From contig NZ_FOHV01000001.1 of the NCBI RefSeq assembly GCF_900111395.1, positions 215,851-279,850 of the forward strand: a stretch of DNA of 64,000 nucleotides, read 5' to 3'. Position 1 is the first letter of the stretch, and each line of letters opens with the position of its first letter. This document shows, piece by piece, positions 1 to 9,656 of this stretch. The stretch is from Thorsellia anophelis DSM 18579 (lineage in GTDB: Bacteria > Pseudomonadota > Gammaproteobacteria > Enterobacterales > Thorselliaceae). Both the position numbers and the translations under genes were made by a program. The notes under the pieces were generated by a model. The model was not told where the DNA came from. It ran no database searches and worked only from the letters and a program-made list of their open reading frames with translations.

Positions 1-594
1 AAAATGAGGAGGATCTAATTCAATGATCTGCTTAATATCATTTAATGCTTCTTCGGTACTTTGGTTTGGCAGGCCATGCATGATATCTAAATTGAAACTT
101 TGCAGGCCAAGTTTTTTCGCAATGTGTGCTGCATTGATGGCCTCTTTAGGATCGTGAATGCGGCCTAGGCGTATGAGCTTATCAGCATTAAAGCTCTGCA
201 CACCTATCGAAATACGATTGACTCCACTGGATTGATAATTAGAAAAACGAAGCGCTTCAACACTATTGGGATTTGCTTCCATGGTAATTTCAGCTGATGG
301 GCTCACCTCTACTCTTGCAAAAATACCTTTTAACAAGGTATCTAGAACATCACCATCAAGTAAGCTTGGCGTTCCACCACCAATAAATATAGATTGGATT
401 TGTCTGCCTTTAACTAATTTTGCATCGATTTCTAAATCTTTCAGTAAGTGCTCAATATACTCAACTTGCGGTAATTTAGTTTTTAGGGCATGAGAATTAA
501 AATCGCAGTAAGGGCATTTTTCCACACACCATGGAATATGAACATACAGACTAAGTGGTGCTAGTGTGAAGTTAGAATGCGCTTTGAGTGTCAT
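1..594 (-). CDS. hemW: HemW-like radical SAM protein, C-terminus cut off by window edge
   Basis: Leftward gene that starts with the ATG at 594 and runs off the left edge, so only about 198 N-terminal residues are present. Near residue 20 it has HIPWCVEKCPYCDFN, the CxxxCxxC iron-sulfur motif of radical SAM enzymes, followed by GGGTPSLL and EANPNSVE, which are typical of HemW/HemN-like proteins. The family was long annotated as oxygen-independent coproporphyrinogen III oxidase; HemW is now regarded as a heme chaperone. It starts 8 bases after the rdgB stop, so the two are probably cotranscribed, as in E. coli where rdgB precedes hemW. Nothing abnormal is visible in the part present. Confidence 0.9.
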   Translation of the reverse strand, partial: MTLKAHSNFTLAPLSLYVHIPWCVEKCPYCDFNSHALKTKLPQVEYIEHLLKDLEIDAKLVKGRQIQSIFIGGGTPSLLDGDVLDTLLKGIFARVEVSPSAEITMEANPNSVEALRFSNYQSSGVNRISIGVQSFNADKLIRLGRIHDPKEAINAAHIAKKLGLQSFNLDIMHGLPNQSTEEALNDIKQIIELDPPHF

Positions 595-602
595 AATTAA
601 CC

Positions 603-1217
603 CTATTTAGAATGAGTGTAAGAGGTATCAGAGTTAAAATGTTGGAATAACGCACTTAACGCTTGCCCTCGGTGTGAATATTGATGTTTTTCCTCACGAG
701 TTAATTGGGCAGCAGTTTTGTCAAGATCAGGAATATAAAAATAAGGGTCATAGCCAAAACCTTGATTTCCTCTGGGTTCATCAATAATTTGACCATGCCA
801 AATACCGTAGCAGACAATCGGAGCAGGATCTGTTGCGTGGGTTAAAAATACCAGTGCGCAATGAAAAGTCGCTTCTCTATTGATAGTTGGATTTTGCTTT
901 AATGTTTCAATGAGTTTAGTATTATTTTCTTGGTCGGTTGCGTCTATTCCTGCATAACGAGCAGAATAGATTCCTGGCTCTCCTTGTAAGCCTATGACAC
1001 TTAGACCTGAATCATCTGCAAGTGCTGGAAGCCCAGTAATTAAAGATGCATGTCTTGCTTTGAGGATCGCGTTTTCAATAAATGTTAGACCTGTTTCTTC
1101 AACAGATGTGACATTAAGATCTGTTTGCGCGATAACATCCCAGCCAAATTGACCTAATAAGTGTTGAATTTCATTGACTTTACCGGGATTGGCAGTAGCT
1201 AGAACGAGTTTTTGCAT
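603..1217 (-). CDS. rdgB: XTP/dITP pyrophosphatase RdgB (Ham1 family)
   Basis: A 204-residue protein, close to the usual size (E. coli 197). It hydrolyses non-canonical purine nucleoside triphosphates (dITP, XTP, ITP) to monophosphates and so keeps deaminated purines out of DNA. Family motifs are in the expected order: [11 protein letters not shown] at the N-terminus (nucleotide-binding SxNxxK/R-type motif), ADDSGL near residue 68 with the metal-binding and catalytic Asp pair, [12 protein letters not shown] near 80, and GFGYDPYF near 150. The C-terminus [10 protein letters not shown] is also typical. It lies directly upstream of hemW on the same strand with an 8-base gap, which suggests one transcript. 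Confidence 0.96.
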   Translation of the reverse strand: MQKLVLATANPGKVNEIQHLLGQFGWDVIAQTDLNVTSVEETGLTFIENAILKARHASLITGLPALADDSGLSVIGLQGEPGIYSARYAGIDATDQENNTKLIETLKQNPTINREATFHCALVFLTHATDPAPIVCYGIWHGQIIDEPRGNQGFGYDPYFYIPDLDKTAAQLTREEKHQYSHRGQALSALFQHFNSDTSYTHSK

Positions 1218-1627
1218 AATAAAAATACCTGTAAAATTAAAAGTATCTGATAAGAGTGAGATGATATTTTACCATGATTACTTAATATTTCGTGCCTATT
1301 TCTTTTTTTGTAATTGAGTTGATGCGATGAGAATCCAAAAATGCATTTGGTTACTTTATTAATTCATTTAAACGCTAGATGAATTATTGCAGGTTTTCTC
1401 ATCTTTCGTCTAGTATTGTGAACTTATCTTATGCTGATGTGACTTATGTGATGCTGCATTATATAATGCTGATGTTTTTCCGAAGATAAGAGTTTTTTCC
1501 TAACACTCAAGCTAACTTAATCACAGCAATTAACCTCTTAGGCTTGTTTAAAGCGGTTATGCCTATTACAATCGTGCATAATGAAAATGATAAAAGTAAG
1601 ACACTTAGGCATGAGGAATCAATCGTC
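1218..1627. other. Intergenic region between divergent rdgB and yggS
   Basis: About 410 bases, AT-rich, between two divergent genes, so it must hold both promoters. The phrase ATGCTGATGT recurs with variations between 1430 and 1475. I see no RNA gene or terminator. Confidence 0.5.
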
Positions 1628-2374
1628 ATGAATACGACACAAGAACATGGGTTAATTGCAGAACAATTATCAAATGTCAGGAAACAAATTGCTCAGAGCG
1701 CACTGCAATATGGACGAAATCCGACAGACATCACGTTACTTGCGGTCAGTAAAACAAAAAGTATTGACCAAATTGAACATGCAATCCATGCTAATCAAAA
1801 TGAATTTGGTGAAAATTATGTCCAAGAGGGTATAGAAAAAATACAATATTTTGAAACGACACCCTATCGTGAGCAATTGATTTGGCACTTTATTGGACCT
1901 TTGCAAAGTAATAAAAGCAAATATATCGCTCAACATTTTGATTGGTTGCATACGTTAGATAATGAAAAATTAGCTAAGCGACTCGGTGCGCAGCGTCCTT
2001 TGCATTTACCTCGATTGAATGTACTAATCCAAGTTAATATTAGTGGTGAAGAAACAAAATCAGGAATTGATCTAGATGAGGTTGATACATTAGTGCAGTG
2101 TGTTTTAGCTGAAACAACACTCTGTTTTAGAGGGTTAATGACGATTCCAGCGCCTATTGGTGATAATCCTACCGATGAGAAGATACAGCAGCATTATTTG
2201 AGTCTAATGAAATTAACAGATAAATTTAAACAGTTGCAACAAGAATATCCGCACCATCAAAATTGTCAGATAGATACACTTTCTATGGGTATGAGTGATG
2301 ATCTTTCAGTCGCTATTCGGGCTGGTAGTACATTAGTGCGGGTTGGATCAGCGATTTTTGGTGCAAGAACTTAA
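1628..2374 (+). CDS. yggS: PLP homeostasis protein, YggS/PROSC family
   Basis: Pyridoxal-phosphate-binding TIM-barrel protein of 248 residues; it has no known enzymatic activity and keeps cytosolic PLP and amino-acid pools balanced. LLAVSKTKS near residue 40 supplies the PLP lysine, GENYVQEG and WHFIGPLQSNK follow, and the C-terminal LSMGMSDDLSVAIRAGSTLVRVGSAIFG is the phosphate-binding end. I chose the ATG at 1628 over an in-frame start at 1544 because GAGGAA lies about nine bases upstream and the resulting length matches the family (E. coli 234). It heads a run with proC, yggT and yggU in the same order as in E. coli and relatives. Confidence 0.95.
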   Translation: MNTTQEHGLIAEQLSNVRKQIAQSALQYGRNPTDITLLAVSKTKSIDQIEHAIHANQNEFGENYVQEGIEKIQYFETTPYREQLIWHFIGPLQSNKSKYIAQHFDWLHTLDNEKLAKRLGAQRPLHLPRLNVLIQVNISGEETKSGIDLDEVDTLVQCVLAETTLCFRGLMTIPAPIGDNPTDEKIQQHYLSLMKLTDKFKQLQQEYPHHQNCQIDTLSMGMSDDLSVAIRAGSTLVRVGSAIFGART

Positions 2375-2395
2375 TGATTACATAATGAGGTAACT

Positions 2396-3247
2396 ATGCA
2401 TTCCCCTTTGCGTTATGGTAATAAAGTCTATCCTAAACTTGGTTTTATCGGTGCGGGAAATATGGCAAAAGCGATTATTGTTGGTTTGATTAAAACAGGC
2501 TACCCCGCTGCAGAAATATGCGTAAGCTCACCTTCTGAAATTAGGCGTGCTGCACTGAGTCATGAATATGGCGTTTCCCATCATCATGATAATATTCAAA
2601 ATGCACTTGATGCTGATGTGATTATACTAGCGGTCAAACCACAAATGATGCAAGCGGTATGTGAGTTATTAAGACAGCATGTTAATTTATCGAATAAATT
2701 GTTAGTGACGTTAGCAGCAGGAATAGAAGTAGCGCAGTATCAAGTATGGTTAGGGGATGAGATTGAGATTATACGAGTCATGCCTAATACACCTGCCATC
2801 ATAGGTGAGGGAGTTAGCGGTATCTATGCTTCAGATAAGGCGAGCGGACAGGCAAAAATGTTTGTCGAAAAGTTGATGCAAAGTGTTGGATTAGTTCACA
2901 CATTAAAGCAAGAAGAACAGATGCATGCCTTTATTGCTACCGCTGGCAGTGCCCCTGCTTATTTTTTTAAATTCATGCAAGCTATGCAAGAAGCGGCGAT
3001 AAAGCTTGGTTGTAGTGATGAAGAGGCTAAGCTGCTTGTTTTACAATCTGCAAAAGGAGCAGTCTTGTTAGCTGAGGCGGCTGAATCAAATACATTTGAA
3101 GCATTAGCTCAGCAGGTGACATCTAAGGGAGGCACAACAGAGCAGGCTCTTAATGCGTTCGTAAAAGGCGATTTATTTAGTTTGGTATATGATGCAATGA
3201 AAGCTGCATCAGATAAATCACGCACAATGTCAGCAGGTAAGCGATAA
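2396..3247 (+). CDS. proC: Pyrroline-5-carboxylate reductase
   Basis: Last step of proline synthesis: NAD(P)H-dependent reduction of 1-pyrroline-5-carboxylate. The protein has 283 residues, near the family norm (E. coli 269). A Rossmann motif LGFIGAGNMAKAI lies near residue 16, AVKPQMM near 80, VMPNTPAIIGEGVSGIYA near 123, and the C-terminal dimerisation domain carries the P5CR signature TSKGGTTEQAL near 243. The start is preceded by GAGG five bases upstream. It follows yggS by 21 bases and is probably in the same operon. Confidence 0.96.
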   Translation: MHSPLRYGNKVYPKLGFIGAGNMAKAIIVGLIKTGYPAAEICVSSPSEIRRAALSHEYGVSHHHDNIQNALDADVIILAVKPQMMQAVCELLRQHVNLSNKLLVTLAAGIEVAQYQVWLGDEIEIIRVMPNTPAIIGEGVSGIYASDKASGQAKMFVEKLMQSVGLVHTLKQEEQMHAFIATAGSAPAYFFKFMQAMQEAAIKLGCSDEEAKLLVLQSAKGAVLLAEAAESNTFEALAQQVTSKGGTTEQALNAFVKGDLFSLVYDAMKAASDKSRTMSAGKR

Positions 3248-3341
3248 TTTTTGTCGATAAAATAGGCTAATTACTGTAGAGTAAGGGTGGCCAATGATTG
3301 GTCTAAAAATATGAATGTTAGGAATTTAAGGAAATAGCGTT

Positions 3342-3893
3342 ATGATTTTAATCTATGAAATAATTAATTTGTATGTCATGGTGTTAATACTGAGAGTGTG
3401 GCTACAAATTGCTCGTGCAGACTTTTATAACCCATTTTCTCAAACGATCGTTAAATTAACAGAGCACATTACAGCGCAGCCTAGGCGACTTTTCCCAGCT
3501 AGAGGGGCCATTGACTATGCGTCTTTATTAATTGCTTATGTGCTTATTTTTGGGAAGTTTTTAATCAATTCATTTGTAAGTTCTGTTGGGTCATTTGATA
3601 TTGTGGGCTTAATTGTATTTTCAGTGTTAGATTTTACCCATTTAATTGGACAGACGGTTTTTTGGGTAATGATCATTAATGTGATTTTAAGTTGGGTAAG
3701 TCAAGGACGTAATCCAATTGATGCAGTGATTTATCAACTGACTCAACCTCTTATTGGACCGATTAAACGTATCGTTCCTCCAGTAGGAATGATTGATTTT
3801 TCGATAATGATATTCTTATTTGGACTCTACTTTTTAAATTATTTACATGGGCAAGTAACGTTTTTCATTACAAGAGCACTGTATGGAATTTAA
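3342..3893 (+). CDS. yggT: YggT-family integral membrane protein
   Basis: A 183-residue hydrophobic protein with two similar halves, each carrying a YggT motif: LRVWLQIARADFYNPFSQ near residue 18 and ILSWVSQGRNPIDAVIY near 115. About four to five membrane segments are visible. The family lies next to yggS/proC in many proteobacteria and has been linked to osmotic stress and, in relatives, to division-site membrane organisation; its biochemical role is not settled. An AAGGA ribosome site precedes the ATG. The 3' end overlaps yggU by 11 bases, which suggests translational coupling. Confidence 0.93.
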   Translation: MILIYEIINLYVMVLILRVWLQIARADFYNPFSQTIVKLTEHITAQPRRLFPARGAIDYASLLIAYVLIFGKFLINSFVSSVGSFDIVGLIVFSVLDFTHLIGQTVFWVMIINVILSWVSQGRNPIDAVIYQLTQPLIGPIKRIVPPVGMIDFSIMIFLFGLYFLNYLHGQVTFFITRALYGI

Positions 3894-4188
3894 GTCATCC
3901 AATCCTTTACCAACAAAAATTATGCTGTGTTTGTATATACAACCTAAATCTAGCCGAGATCAGTGGGTGGGCTGGTATGGTGAGGAATATAAACTTGCTA
4001 TTACAGCGCCGCCAGTGGATGGTAAAGCAAATGATCATATTATTAAGTTACTGTCTAAGACATTTAAAGTTGCAAAAAAGAATATTATGATTGAACAAGG
4101 TGAGCTCGGTCGGCATAAACGTATTAGTATTCAATTTCCAACATTGATACCTGAGGAATTAGCTTCAGTTGTCAAAATTATCAATTAA
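3883..4188 (+). CDS. yggU: DUF167 (YggU) family protein
   Basis: A 101-residue protein of the DUF167 family. The hallmark IQPKSSRD appears near residue 19 and ITAPPVDGKANDHIIKLLSKTFKVAKKNI near 46, followed by a Gly-Glu-x-Gly-Arg-x-Lys stretch. The fold is a small alpha/beta protein; function is unknown although the gene is widely conserved. It overlaps the end of yggT by 11 bases and is the last of the yggS-proC-yggT-yggU set. The length agrees with the family (about 96-100). Confidence 0.93.
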   Translation: MEFKSSNPLPTKIMLCLYIQPKSSRDQWVGWYGEEYKLAITAPPVDGKANDHIIKLLSKTFKVAKKNIMIEQGELGRHKRISIQFPTLIPEELASVVKIIN

Positions 4189-4210
4189 TTAAACTAAAGA
4201 GGGAACCAGT

Positions 4211-4777
4211 ATGTTTCTAAAAAAAACCGCACTAGCAGTATTAACTATGTCAACATTACTTGTTGGTTTAAATGCTTTTGCAGAACAAATTACTGTGAAA
4301 ATGACAACAAATAAGGGACCGATTACATTAACGCTTGATGGTGATAAAGCACCTCTAAGTGTCAGTAATTTTGTTGAATATGCACAGGCGGGTTACTATG
4401 ATGGCACGATCTTTCACAGAGTGATTCCAGGTTTTATGATTCAGGGTGGGGGATTTACCTCTGATATGCAACAAAAAGAGACGAGAAGCCCCATTAAAAA
4501 TGAAGCAGATAATGGTTTGCTTAATACAAGGGGAACGATTGCGATGGCAAGAACAAGCGATAAAGATAGCGCGACATCGCAGTTTTTCATTAACGTTGTT
4601 GATAATAAATTTTTAGATAATGGCGCAAGAGATTTTGGATATGCGGTATTTGGTGAAGTAACTGAAGGAATGGATGTAGTAGATTCGATTGCTAATGTGG
4701 AAACAGCAAATCAAGGTGGCCATCAAAACGTCCCTACACAAGCTGTCATTATTGAAAAAGTAGAAGTCGTTAAATAG
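4211..4777 (+). CDS. ppiA: Periplasmic peptidyl-prolyl cis-trans isomerase (cyclophilin A)
   Basis: A 188-residue secreted cyclophilin. A signal peptide ends with GLNAFA before EQIT (residues 1-24). The mature part has all cyclophilin landmarks: [15 protein letters not shown] with the catalytic Arg, [18 protein letters not shown], and [17 protein letters not shown]. It catalyses proline isomerisation during folding of periplasmic proteins. The start has GAGGGAA upstream. It sits 22 bases after yggU, so it may be read from the same promoter, and ends before a hairpin at 4802-4833. Confidence 0.94.
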   Translation: MFLKKTALAVLTMSTLLVGLNAFAEQITVKMTTNKGPITLTLDGDKAPLSVSNFVEYAQAGYYDGTIFHRVIPGFMIQGGGFTSDMQQKETRSPIKNEADNGLLNTRGTIAMARTSDKDSATSQFFINVVDNKFLDNGARDFGYAVFGEVTEGMDVVDSIANVETANQGGHQNVPTQAVIIEKVEVVK

Positions 4778-4801
4778 TTTTTATATCAGTAGAGTAAAGA
4801 G

Positions 4802-4840
4802 CGTCATTGAGTGATAAATACAGCCCAATGACGTAATTTT
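4802..4840 (+). terminator. Probable terminator after ppiA
   Basis: Inverted repeat CGTCATTG / CAATGACG (4802-4809 and 4826-4833) followed by TAATTTT. The U-run is short, so this is moderately supported. Confidence 0.55.
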
Positions 4841-4992
4841 AAATAAGCGATATTTATTTTTGGATTTTAGAATCCATATTAAACACTAAAATTTCTCGGC
4901 ATGTATCTTATCTAAGTGTAATATGCTTATGCGCTATGGAGTCAGTTGTAAGCTTATATGAACCAAGATCATTTAATATTGGTTTATCACAA

Positions 4993-5457
4993 TTATTTGA
5001 TTGCGATAAAAAGATCAACGTGCGTCGCTGAATAATAAAATTCATAATCTGCTGTATAAGCGCGTTCATATGAGCAGTTTGGGTCAGTAAAATATGCCCA
5101 AATATGTTGCCATAACTCAATAATCACGTTAGGAATTTCACCGTGATGGCTAAATTTTAAATAACGCCCAGCAGGTACGTTAGTTTTTTCTAGTGCGTTT
5201 GCGTGTTCATTTATTTCAGTGATGCCGGCCCATACGTCATATTCACCATGCATATCGGCTTCATAATTCGTATAAATACCATATACAGATGATTGTGAAC
5301 TCATTTTAGGTGCAACCTCATAGCCAAAACGCTGCCATAATTGACCAATCTTTGCAGTTCCAACGTCAGCCTCAGTACGGTTATTTGTTCTAATATTAAA
5401 ACCATACACAGTAAAAGCAGAGCATTCGTATTCGATGGGGGTGGCTATGTTATCCAT
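4993..5457 (-). CDS. GyrI-like / integron-associated effector-binding domain protein
   Basis: Stand-alone protein of 154 residues without a DNA-binding part. It resembles the effector-binding domain of Rob/SoxR-type regulators and Cass2-like proteins: an N-terminal FTVYGFNIRTNN strand, IGQLWQRF near residue 40, then VYGIYTNYEADMHGEYDVWAGI near 62 and PAGRYLKFSHHGEIP near 101, ending with YERAYTADYEFY. Relatives bind small amphipathic or cationic compounds. The start at 5457 has AAGGATAAG upstream. It is convergent with ppiA and lies downstream of mltD on the same strand. Which ligand it binds cannot be told from sequence. Confidence 0.75.
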   Translation of the reverse strand: MDNIATPIEYECSAFTVYGFNIRTNNRTEADVGTAKIGQLWQRFGYEVAPKMSSQSSVYGIYTNYEADMHGEYDVWAGITEINEHANALEKTNVPAGRYLKFSHHGEIPNVIIELWQHIWAYFTDPNCSYERAYTADYEFYYSATHVDLFIAIK

Positions 5458-5525
5458 ATCTTATCCTTACACGTTCATTAAATAACATATGGATCACATA
5501 AATCTTGTATCCATACCTAATAGAA

Positions 5526-5544
5526 TGGGGCTAAATTTGCCCCA
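5526..5544 (-). terminator. Hairpin downstream of mltD
   Basis: TGGGGC - seven-base loop - GCCCCA just after the mltD stop. Leftward it is followed by ATTCTATT, a weak U-tract, so it may terminate mltD transcripts. Confidence 0.45.
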
Positions 5545-5569
5545 ATTTAAGCGAATTGACTGTTACTTG

Positions 5570-6973
5570 TTAAGAATTTGAGTCCACATAAACGGTTACC
5601 TTAGAACCTAGTTTAAGTTTCTTATCATCTTTAATCGTGTTCCACGATTTTAGCTCAGCTAATTTTACACCGTGCTTTTGAGCAATTTTACCAAGTGAAT
5701 CACCTTGTTTCACAGTATATACAATTTTTTGGCGTTTATTAGTATCATTTTTCTGCGCAGTGTTATTTTGAGCATTCGCTAATTTCGTTGAATTTACGAT
5801 AAGTTTTTGCCCAGGTAAAATTAAGCTTTTATCCGTTAAGTTATTCCATTTTTTCAAATCAGATATTTTAACGTTATTTTTGCTCGCAATTAACGACAAA
5901 CTATCCCCTTTTTCAATCGTATACTGCCCTTGTGTATTAGGCGTTTTATTTTTTGAATTAGAGGCTGTTTGCGTATTAGGCTGATCTGTACTTGACTTAA
6001 CTTTTGCTCTAGCAATTTGTCCCGACTCAATTGATGAAATAAATTGAGTCTCAAGTGCGCGAGGTAATAAAATATAATGCTCTCCATTAGCATTCGTTAC
6101 CCCTTTTTTATAACCTGCATTTAAATGTTGTAAACGATTTGCACTGATACCAATTTGATCGGCTGCGGCTGATAATTCAATCGGCTGATCAATTTTTACT
6201 GGTATAAGCGCATTAGCCTTGTCTGCTTTAGCCAGTTTTACACCGTATTTTTCAGGGTTTTTGAAAATAGACTGAAGGGCTAGTAAACGAGGAATGTACT
6301 GTTTCGTAGTAGGCGGAAGCGTACTTAAAGACCAAAAATCGGTTGGTTTTCCTTGTTTTTTATTTTTTGCGATAGCTTGCATCACTCGACCTTCACCACT
6401 ATTGTAAGCTGCAATAGCAAGTAGCCAATCATTATCAAACATTTTATGTAAGCGTTCGAGTAAATCAAGCGCTGCGGTAGTTGAGGCAACCACATCATGC
6501 CTGCCATCGTACAGCTGATTCTGTTTCAAACCGAAATTTTTACCTGTACTTGGTACAATTTGCCAGATACCAGCAGCATTTTGAGAAGAAACAACATCTG
6601 TTCTAAATGCGCTTTCAATGATAGGAATTAACACTAATTCCATCGGCATTTTGCGTTCTTTTATTTGTTCCGATAACCAGTACATATAAGGCTCTGCACG
6701 AGTTGAAACATCGGTAAAATAGCGTTGCTTATTTTTATAAAAATCGATCTCTTTTTCAATTCTGGAGTTGCTCTCAGTTGGCATCGTCATTTCTTTTGCC
6801 ATATATTGCCAAACTGTTTGCTCACTAAAAGTATCATCAATCCAATTTAAACTTGGGTTGTCGTGTTTTTTAACTGGATCAGGTGACATGACTGCATTGG
6901 AACTATTTTGGCAACCTGATAAAAAAAGGATTGCTAGGAGTGTTGTAAAAAGTGCTGTTTGTAATCTCTTCAT
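5570..6973 (-). CDS. mltD: Membrane-bound lytic murein transglycosylase D with two LysM domains
   Basis: A 467-residue lipoprotein that cleaves peptidoglycan glycan strands to form 1,6-anhydro ends. The N-terminus has a lipobox LSGC near residues 18-21. The SLT catalytic region follows with IESAFRTDVVSSQNAAGIWQI (catalytic Glu near 114) and AAYNSGEGRV near 189. Two LysM modules lie near residues 350-393 (YTIEKGDSLSLIA) and 420-462 (YTVKQGDSLGKIA). E. coli MltD has the same order. In E. coli mltD lies next to gloB, and here gloB is the next gene upstream on the same strand, so the neighbourhood is conserved. Confidence 0.95.
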   Translation of the reverse strand: MKRLQTALFTTLLAILFLSGCQNSSNAVMSPDPVKKHDNPSLNWIDDTFSEQTVWQYMAKEMTMPTESNSRIEKEIDFYKNKQRYFTDVSTRAEPYMYWLSEQIKERKMPMELVLIPIIESAFRTDVVSSQNAAGIWQIVPSTGKNFGLKQNQLYDGRHDVVASTTAALDLLERLHKMFDNDWLLAIAAYNSGEGRVMQAIAKNKKQGKPTDFWSLSTLPPTTKQYIPRLLALQSIFKNPEKYGVKLAKADKANALIPVKIDQPIELSAAADQIGISANRLQHLNAGYKKGVTNANGEHYILLPRALETQFISSIESGQIARAKVKSSTDQPNTQTASNSKNKTPNTQGQYTIEKGDSLSLIASKNNVKISDLKKWNNLTDKSLILPGQKLIVNSTKLANAQNNTAQKNDTNKRQKIVYTVKQGDSLGKIAQKHGVKLAELKSWNTIKDDKKLKLGSKVTVYVDSNS

Positions 6974-7385
6974 AATTTTATTTACTCATCATTGGTTACC
7001 TAGTTCAATCACTTTCACAATAAGCTTACATGAAGCTCAAAGCCAAAAAGCAATAATGGATCATTGCATAGATTGAACATCAGTCTTATGTTGAATTCAA
7101 CCTCGATATCAACATGCGAAGTACTTAAACCTTCAGACCAAAAAGTAATTTCATTTTTATTAGATAGTGCTAGACGGTTATTTACCAGCTACACATATCT
7201 ATATGGGTTAATAATACATATCCCACTCACAATAAGTGGGAGTTTTCTAATATCACTCATTAAGTGACACCCAAAGCACGCTTCCTTTCTCAGGAATTAT
7301 TAGTTTAAGTTGTATTTAAATTATACAAACCTATTGCTCGGGCGGCTGATGATAACCACCTTTTGCTCAGAGTACAACCTTTTGG
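6974..7385. other. Intergenic region between gloB and mltD
   Basis: About 410 bases without a convincing gene. The only structure seen is a small hairpin CCCACT / AGTGGG at 7222-7240. Short ORFs here have no ribosome sites or recognisable sequence. Confidence 0.5.
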
Positions 7386-8198
7386 TTAAAAATTGTCCTT
7401 TAATTTACGTAATTCACTAAATCGTTGAAGTGTATCGAAATAGTTGTAAGTTTTAACAGGAATTTCATTTAAATCAATGTATTTACACAATAAGTACGGG
7501 TTGATGCGTTGTTCAATTTCAATGCTTGAGGGAACACTTGGTTGCTTGCTATGATAACGTGATTCAATGAGTTGAATATGAGATTTAATCTCTTGATTAT
7601 GTTTAAAAATTGAAGCTGCAAATTTAAGATTAGATAAAGTATATTCATGAGCAGGGCAAACAAGCGTACTTGCTGGAAACTCCATTAATTTATTTAAAGA
7701 ATCAAACATTTGTTGATAACTTCCTTCAAATAATCGACCGCAGCCTGCTGAGAAAAGTGTGTCACCAGTAAATAGAATTTCGCCAAAATAATAGCAAACA
7801 TGCCCAAGCGTATGGCCAGGAGTTTCTATTATATTGCATGGCTTGCCTAATAATGTGATTTGGTCTTGATCCTTTATAATTTGATTAGCGCCTTTGTGCC
7901 TAGTTTCTTCAGGTCCATAAACTAACAGTCCTTTATAATGCTCTACAAGCGCCTCTACCCCATCTGTATGATCATAATGGTGATGAGTTAAGATAATAGC
8001 TGTTGGCGTCAATTGGTGATGATTTAGATAGTTTATGACAGGTTCACTCACACCAGGATCAACGATAATTGTTTCTTTATCTGAGCTGCTCATTTTTGTT
8101 AAAAGCCAAATATAATTATCGGTTAAAACGGGAAGAGCAGTGAGTTGCCAATCGTTAATATAGCTAACATTTAGATCGCTTAAGGTTAAAGTAGTCAT
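7386..8198 (-). CDS. gloB: Hydroxyacylglutathione hydrolase (glyoxalase II)
   Basis: A 270-residue metallo-beta-lactamase-fold hydrolase, second enzyme of methylglyoxal detoxification, converting S-lactoylglutathione to lactate and glutathione. The metal motif THHHYDHTDG lies near residue 70, TPGHTLGHVCYY near 126, FTGDTLFSAGCGRLFEG near 145 and CPAHEYTLSNLKFA near 181; the C-terminal HxxK-type domain is present. Length is slightly above the E. coli protein (251). It lies upstream of mltD on the same strand with a 412-base gap. Confidence 0.95.
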   Translation of the reverse strand: MTTLTLSDLNVSYINDWQLTALPVLTDNYIWLLTKMSSSDKETIIVDPGVSEPVINYLNHHQLTPTAIILTHHHYDHTDGVEALVEHYKGLLVYGPEETRHKGANQIIKDQDQITLLGKPCNIIETPGHTLGHVCYYFGEILFTGDTLFSAGCGRLFEGSYQQMFDSLNKLMEFPASTLVCPAHEYTLSNLKFAASIFKHNQEIKSHIQLIESRYHSKQPSVPSSIEIEQRINPYLLCKYIDLNEIPVKTYNYFDTLQRFSELRKLKDNF

Positions 8199-8329
8199 AA
8201 TATGATTGTTGTCTAGAGACTGATTGATTAGAAAAATAAGGTAATGAAGATAATATCAAGCAATTTGAGTTTTCATTTTTTACTCCCACGCAATTGAATT
8301 TCATCATGGGAGTAAAATAGATAGTAGGT

Positions 8330-9268
8330 CTAAGCGTTTATAAATGATTCGCCTAGCTCTATATCAGCTTTTAACACAGTTAACATGCTATCTAGGGCAT
8401 TTTTTTCAAATGGGCTTAAATCGCCAATTGGTAAACGTTCTTCAATTCCGTTTTTACCTAGACGAACTGGCTGAGCAAAAAATCGAGCATATTGTCCATC
8501 ACCTTCAACATAAGTACATTCTACTACATTTGTCTCGCCTTGCATTGCACGAATAATAGATAATGCAAATCTTGCTGCTGCCTGACCCATAGAAAGCGTG
8601 GCTGAACCACCACCTGCTTTTGCTTCAACAACTTCAGTTCCTGCATTTTGAATGCGCTTAGTTAAATTCTCTACAGCTTCATTGGTAAAGCTAACTCCCT
8701 GTACTTGTGAGAGTAATGGTAAAATTGTCACACCAGAATGACCACCAATAACCGGTACATTTACAGTTGCAGGATTTAAGCCGTGTTGTTCTGCAACGAA
8801 TGTATTAGCTCTAATAATATCAAGTGTTGTGATACCAAATAATTTATTTTTGTTATATACACCTGCTTTTTTCAAGACTTCAGCTGCAATCGCCACTGTT
8901 GTATTGACAGGGTTAGTGATGATAGCAATGCATGCATTAGGGCAAGTTTTAGCAACTTGTTCAATTAAATTACGAACAATTCCTGCGTTGATATTAAATA
9001 GATCAGAGCGATCCATCCCAGGTTTACGTGCCACACCAGCTGAAATTAATACGATATCAGCTCCTTGTAAAGCAGGAGTCGCATCCTCTCCGCTAAAGCC
9101 TTTTATGCTGACTTGTGTCGGGATATGGCTTAAGTCAACAGCAACACCAGGGGTAACAGGTGCAATGTCATAAAGAGATAATTCAGAACCGGCAGGTAAC
9201 TGAGTTTTGAGTAAGAGTGCTAACGCTTGTCCGATACCGCCTGCGGCGCCTAGAACTGCAACTTTCAT
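8330..9268 (-). CDS. mdh: Malate dehydrogenase (NAD)
   Basis: A 312-residue protein, the same length as E. coli Mdh. It interconverts malate and oxaloacetate with NAD. The N-terminus is [20 protein letters not shown] (dinucleotide-binding glycine motif); [13 protein letters not shown] carries substrate-binding arginines near residue 81, [10 protein letters not shown] follows near 115, and the catalytic His lies in [14 protein letters not shown] near 177. A perfect stem of ACTCCCA/TGGGAGT follows the gene at 8281-8313 but lacks a U-run on either strand. It stands alone; the upstream gap to rpsT is 388 bases. Confidence 0.97.
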   Translation of the reverse strand: MKVAVLGAAGGIGQALALLLKTQLPAGSELSLYDIAPVTPGVAVDLSHIPTQVSIKGFSGEDATPALQGADIVLISAGVARKPGMDRSDLFNINAGIVRNLIEQVAKTCPNACIAIITNPVNTTVAIAAEVLKKAGVYNKNKLFGITTLDIIRANTFVAEQHGLNPATVNVPVIGGHSGVTILPLLSQVQGVSFTNEAVENLTKRIQNAGTEVVEAKAGGGSATLSMGQAAARFALSIIRAMQGETNVVECTYVEGDGQYARFFAQPVRLGKNGIEERLPIGDLSPFEKNALDSMLTVLKADIELGESFINA

Positions 9269-9656
9269 TGAATGACTCCCTAAGTAATTTAAATTGGAAA
9301 TATAGTTTGTAACAAATTCGTTAAAAAATAAGTATGCAACTAATACATTACACTTTTATTACTTTTTTGAATAGTGCACTATCTCTCAGATTTTCATTTT
9401 TTATTGAAAGAATAATTATTATTTCTATTTTATGCTTAAAATTACAACTATTTTTACCCAAATGATAAAATCAGATTGACTTTTGTGCTTAAAATCGCTA
9501 TTTTCTTACCCCTTTAAAACCCAATTCAATTTTTAGGATTGAAGTTTTATTTTTGACATCTATTAGGCTTTAATTTTTTCTGTTTGGTTGTCTGCGTGAA
9601 AACGCGAAAATTAACCATTTTTATTAACTTACATTTAAGATACTCAGGAGTTTACC
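9269..9656. promoter_or_regulatory. Divergent promoter region mdh / rpsT
   Basis: 388 AT-rich bases holding the promoters for leftward mdh and rightward rpsT. A CAGGAG ribosome site lies at 9645-9650 ahead of the UUG start of rpsT. No single promoter could be assigned with confidence. Confidence 0.45.

Noticed and set aside
266..493. Rightward ORF opposite hemW
   Set aside because: It is a shadow of the hemW reading frame, without a ribosome site or recognisable product.
8279..8316. Rho-independent terminator of mdh
   Set aside because: The stem is strong, but the A/T runs are on the wrong sides for either direction; it can form a hairpin but not a classical terminator.
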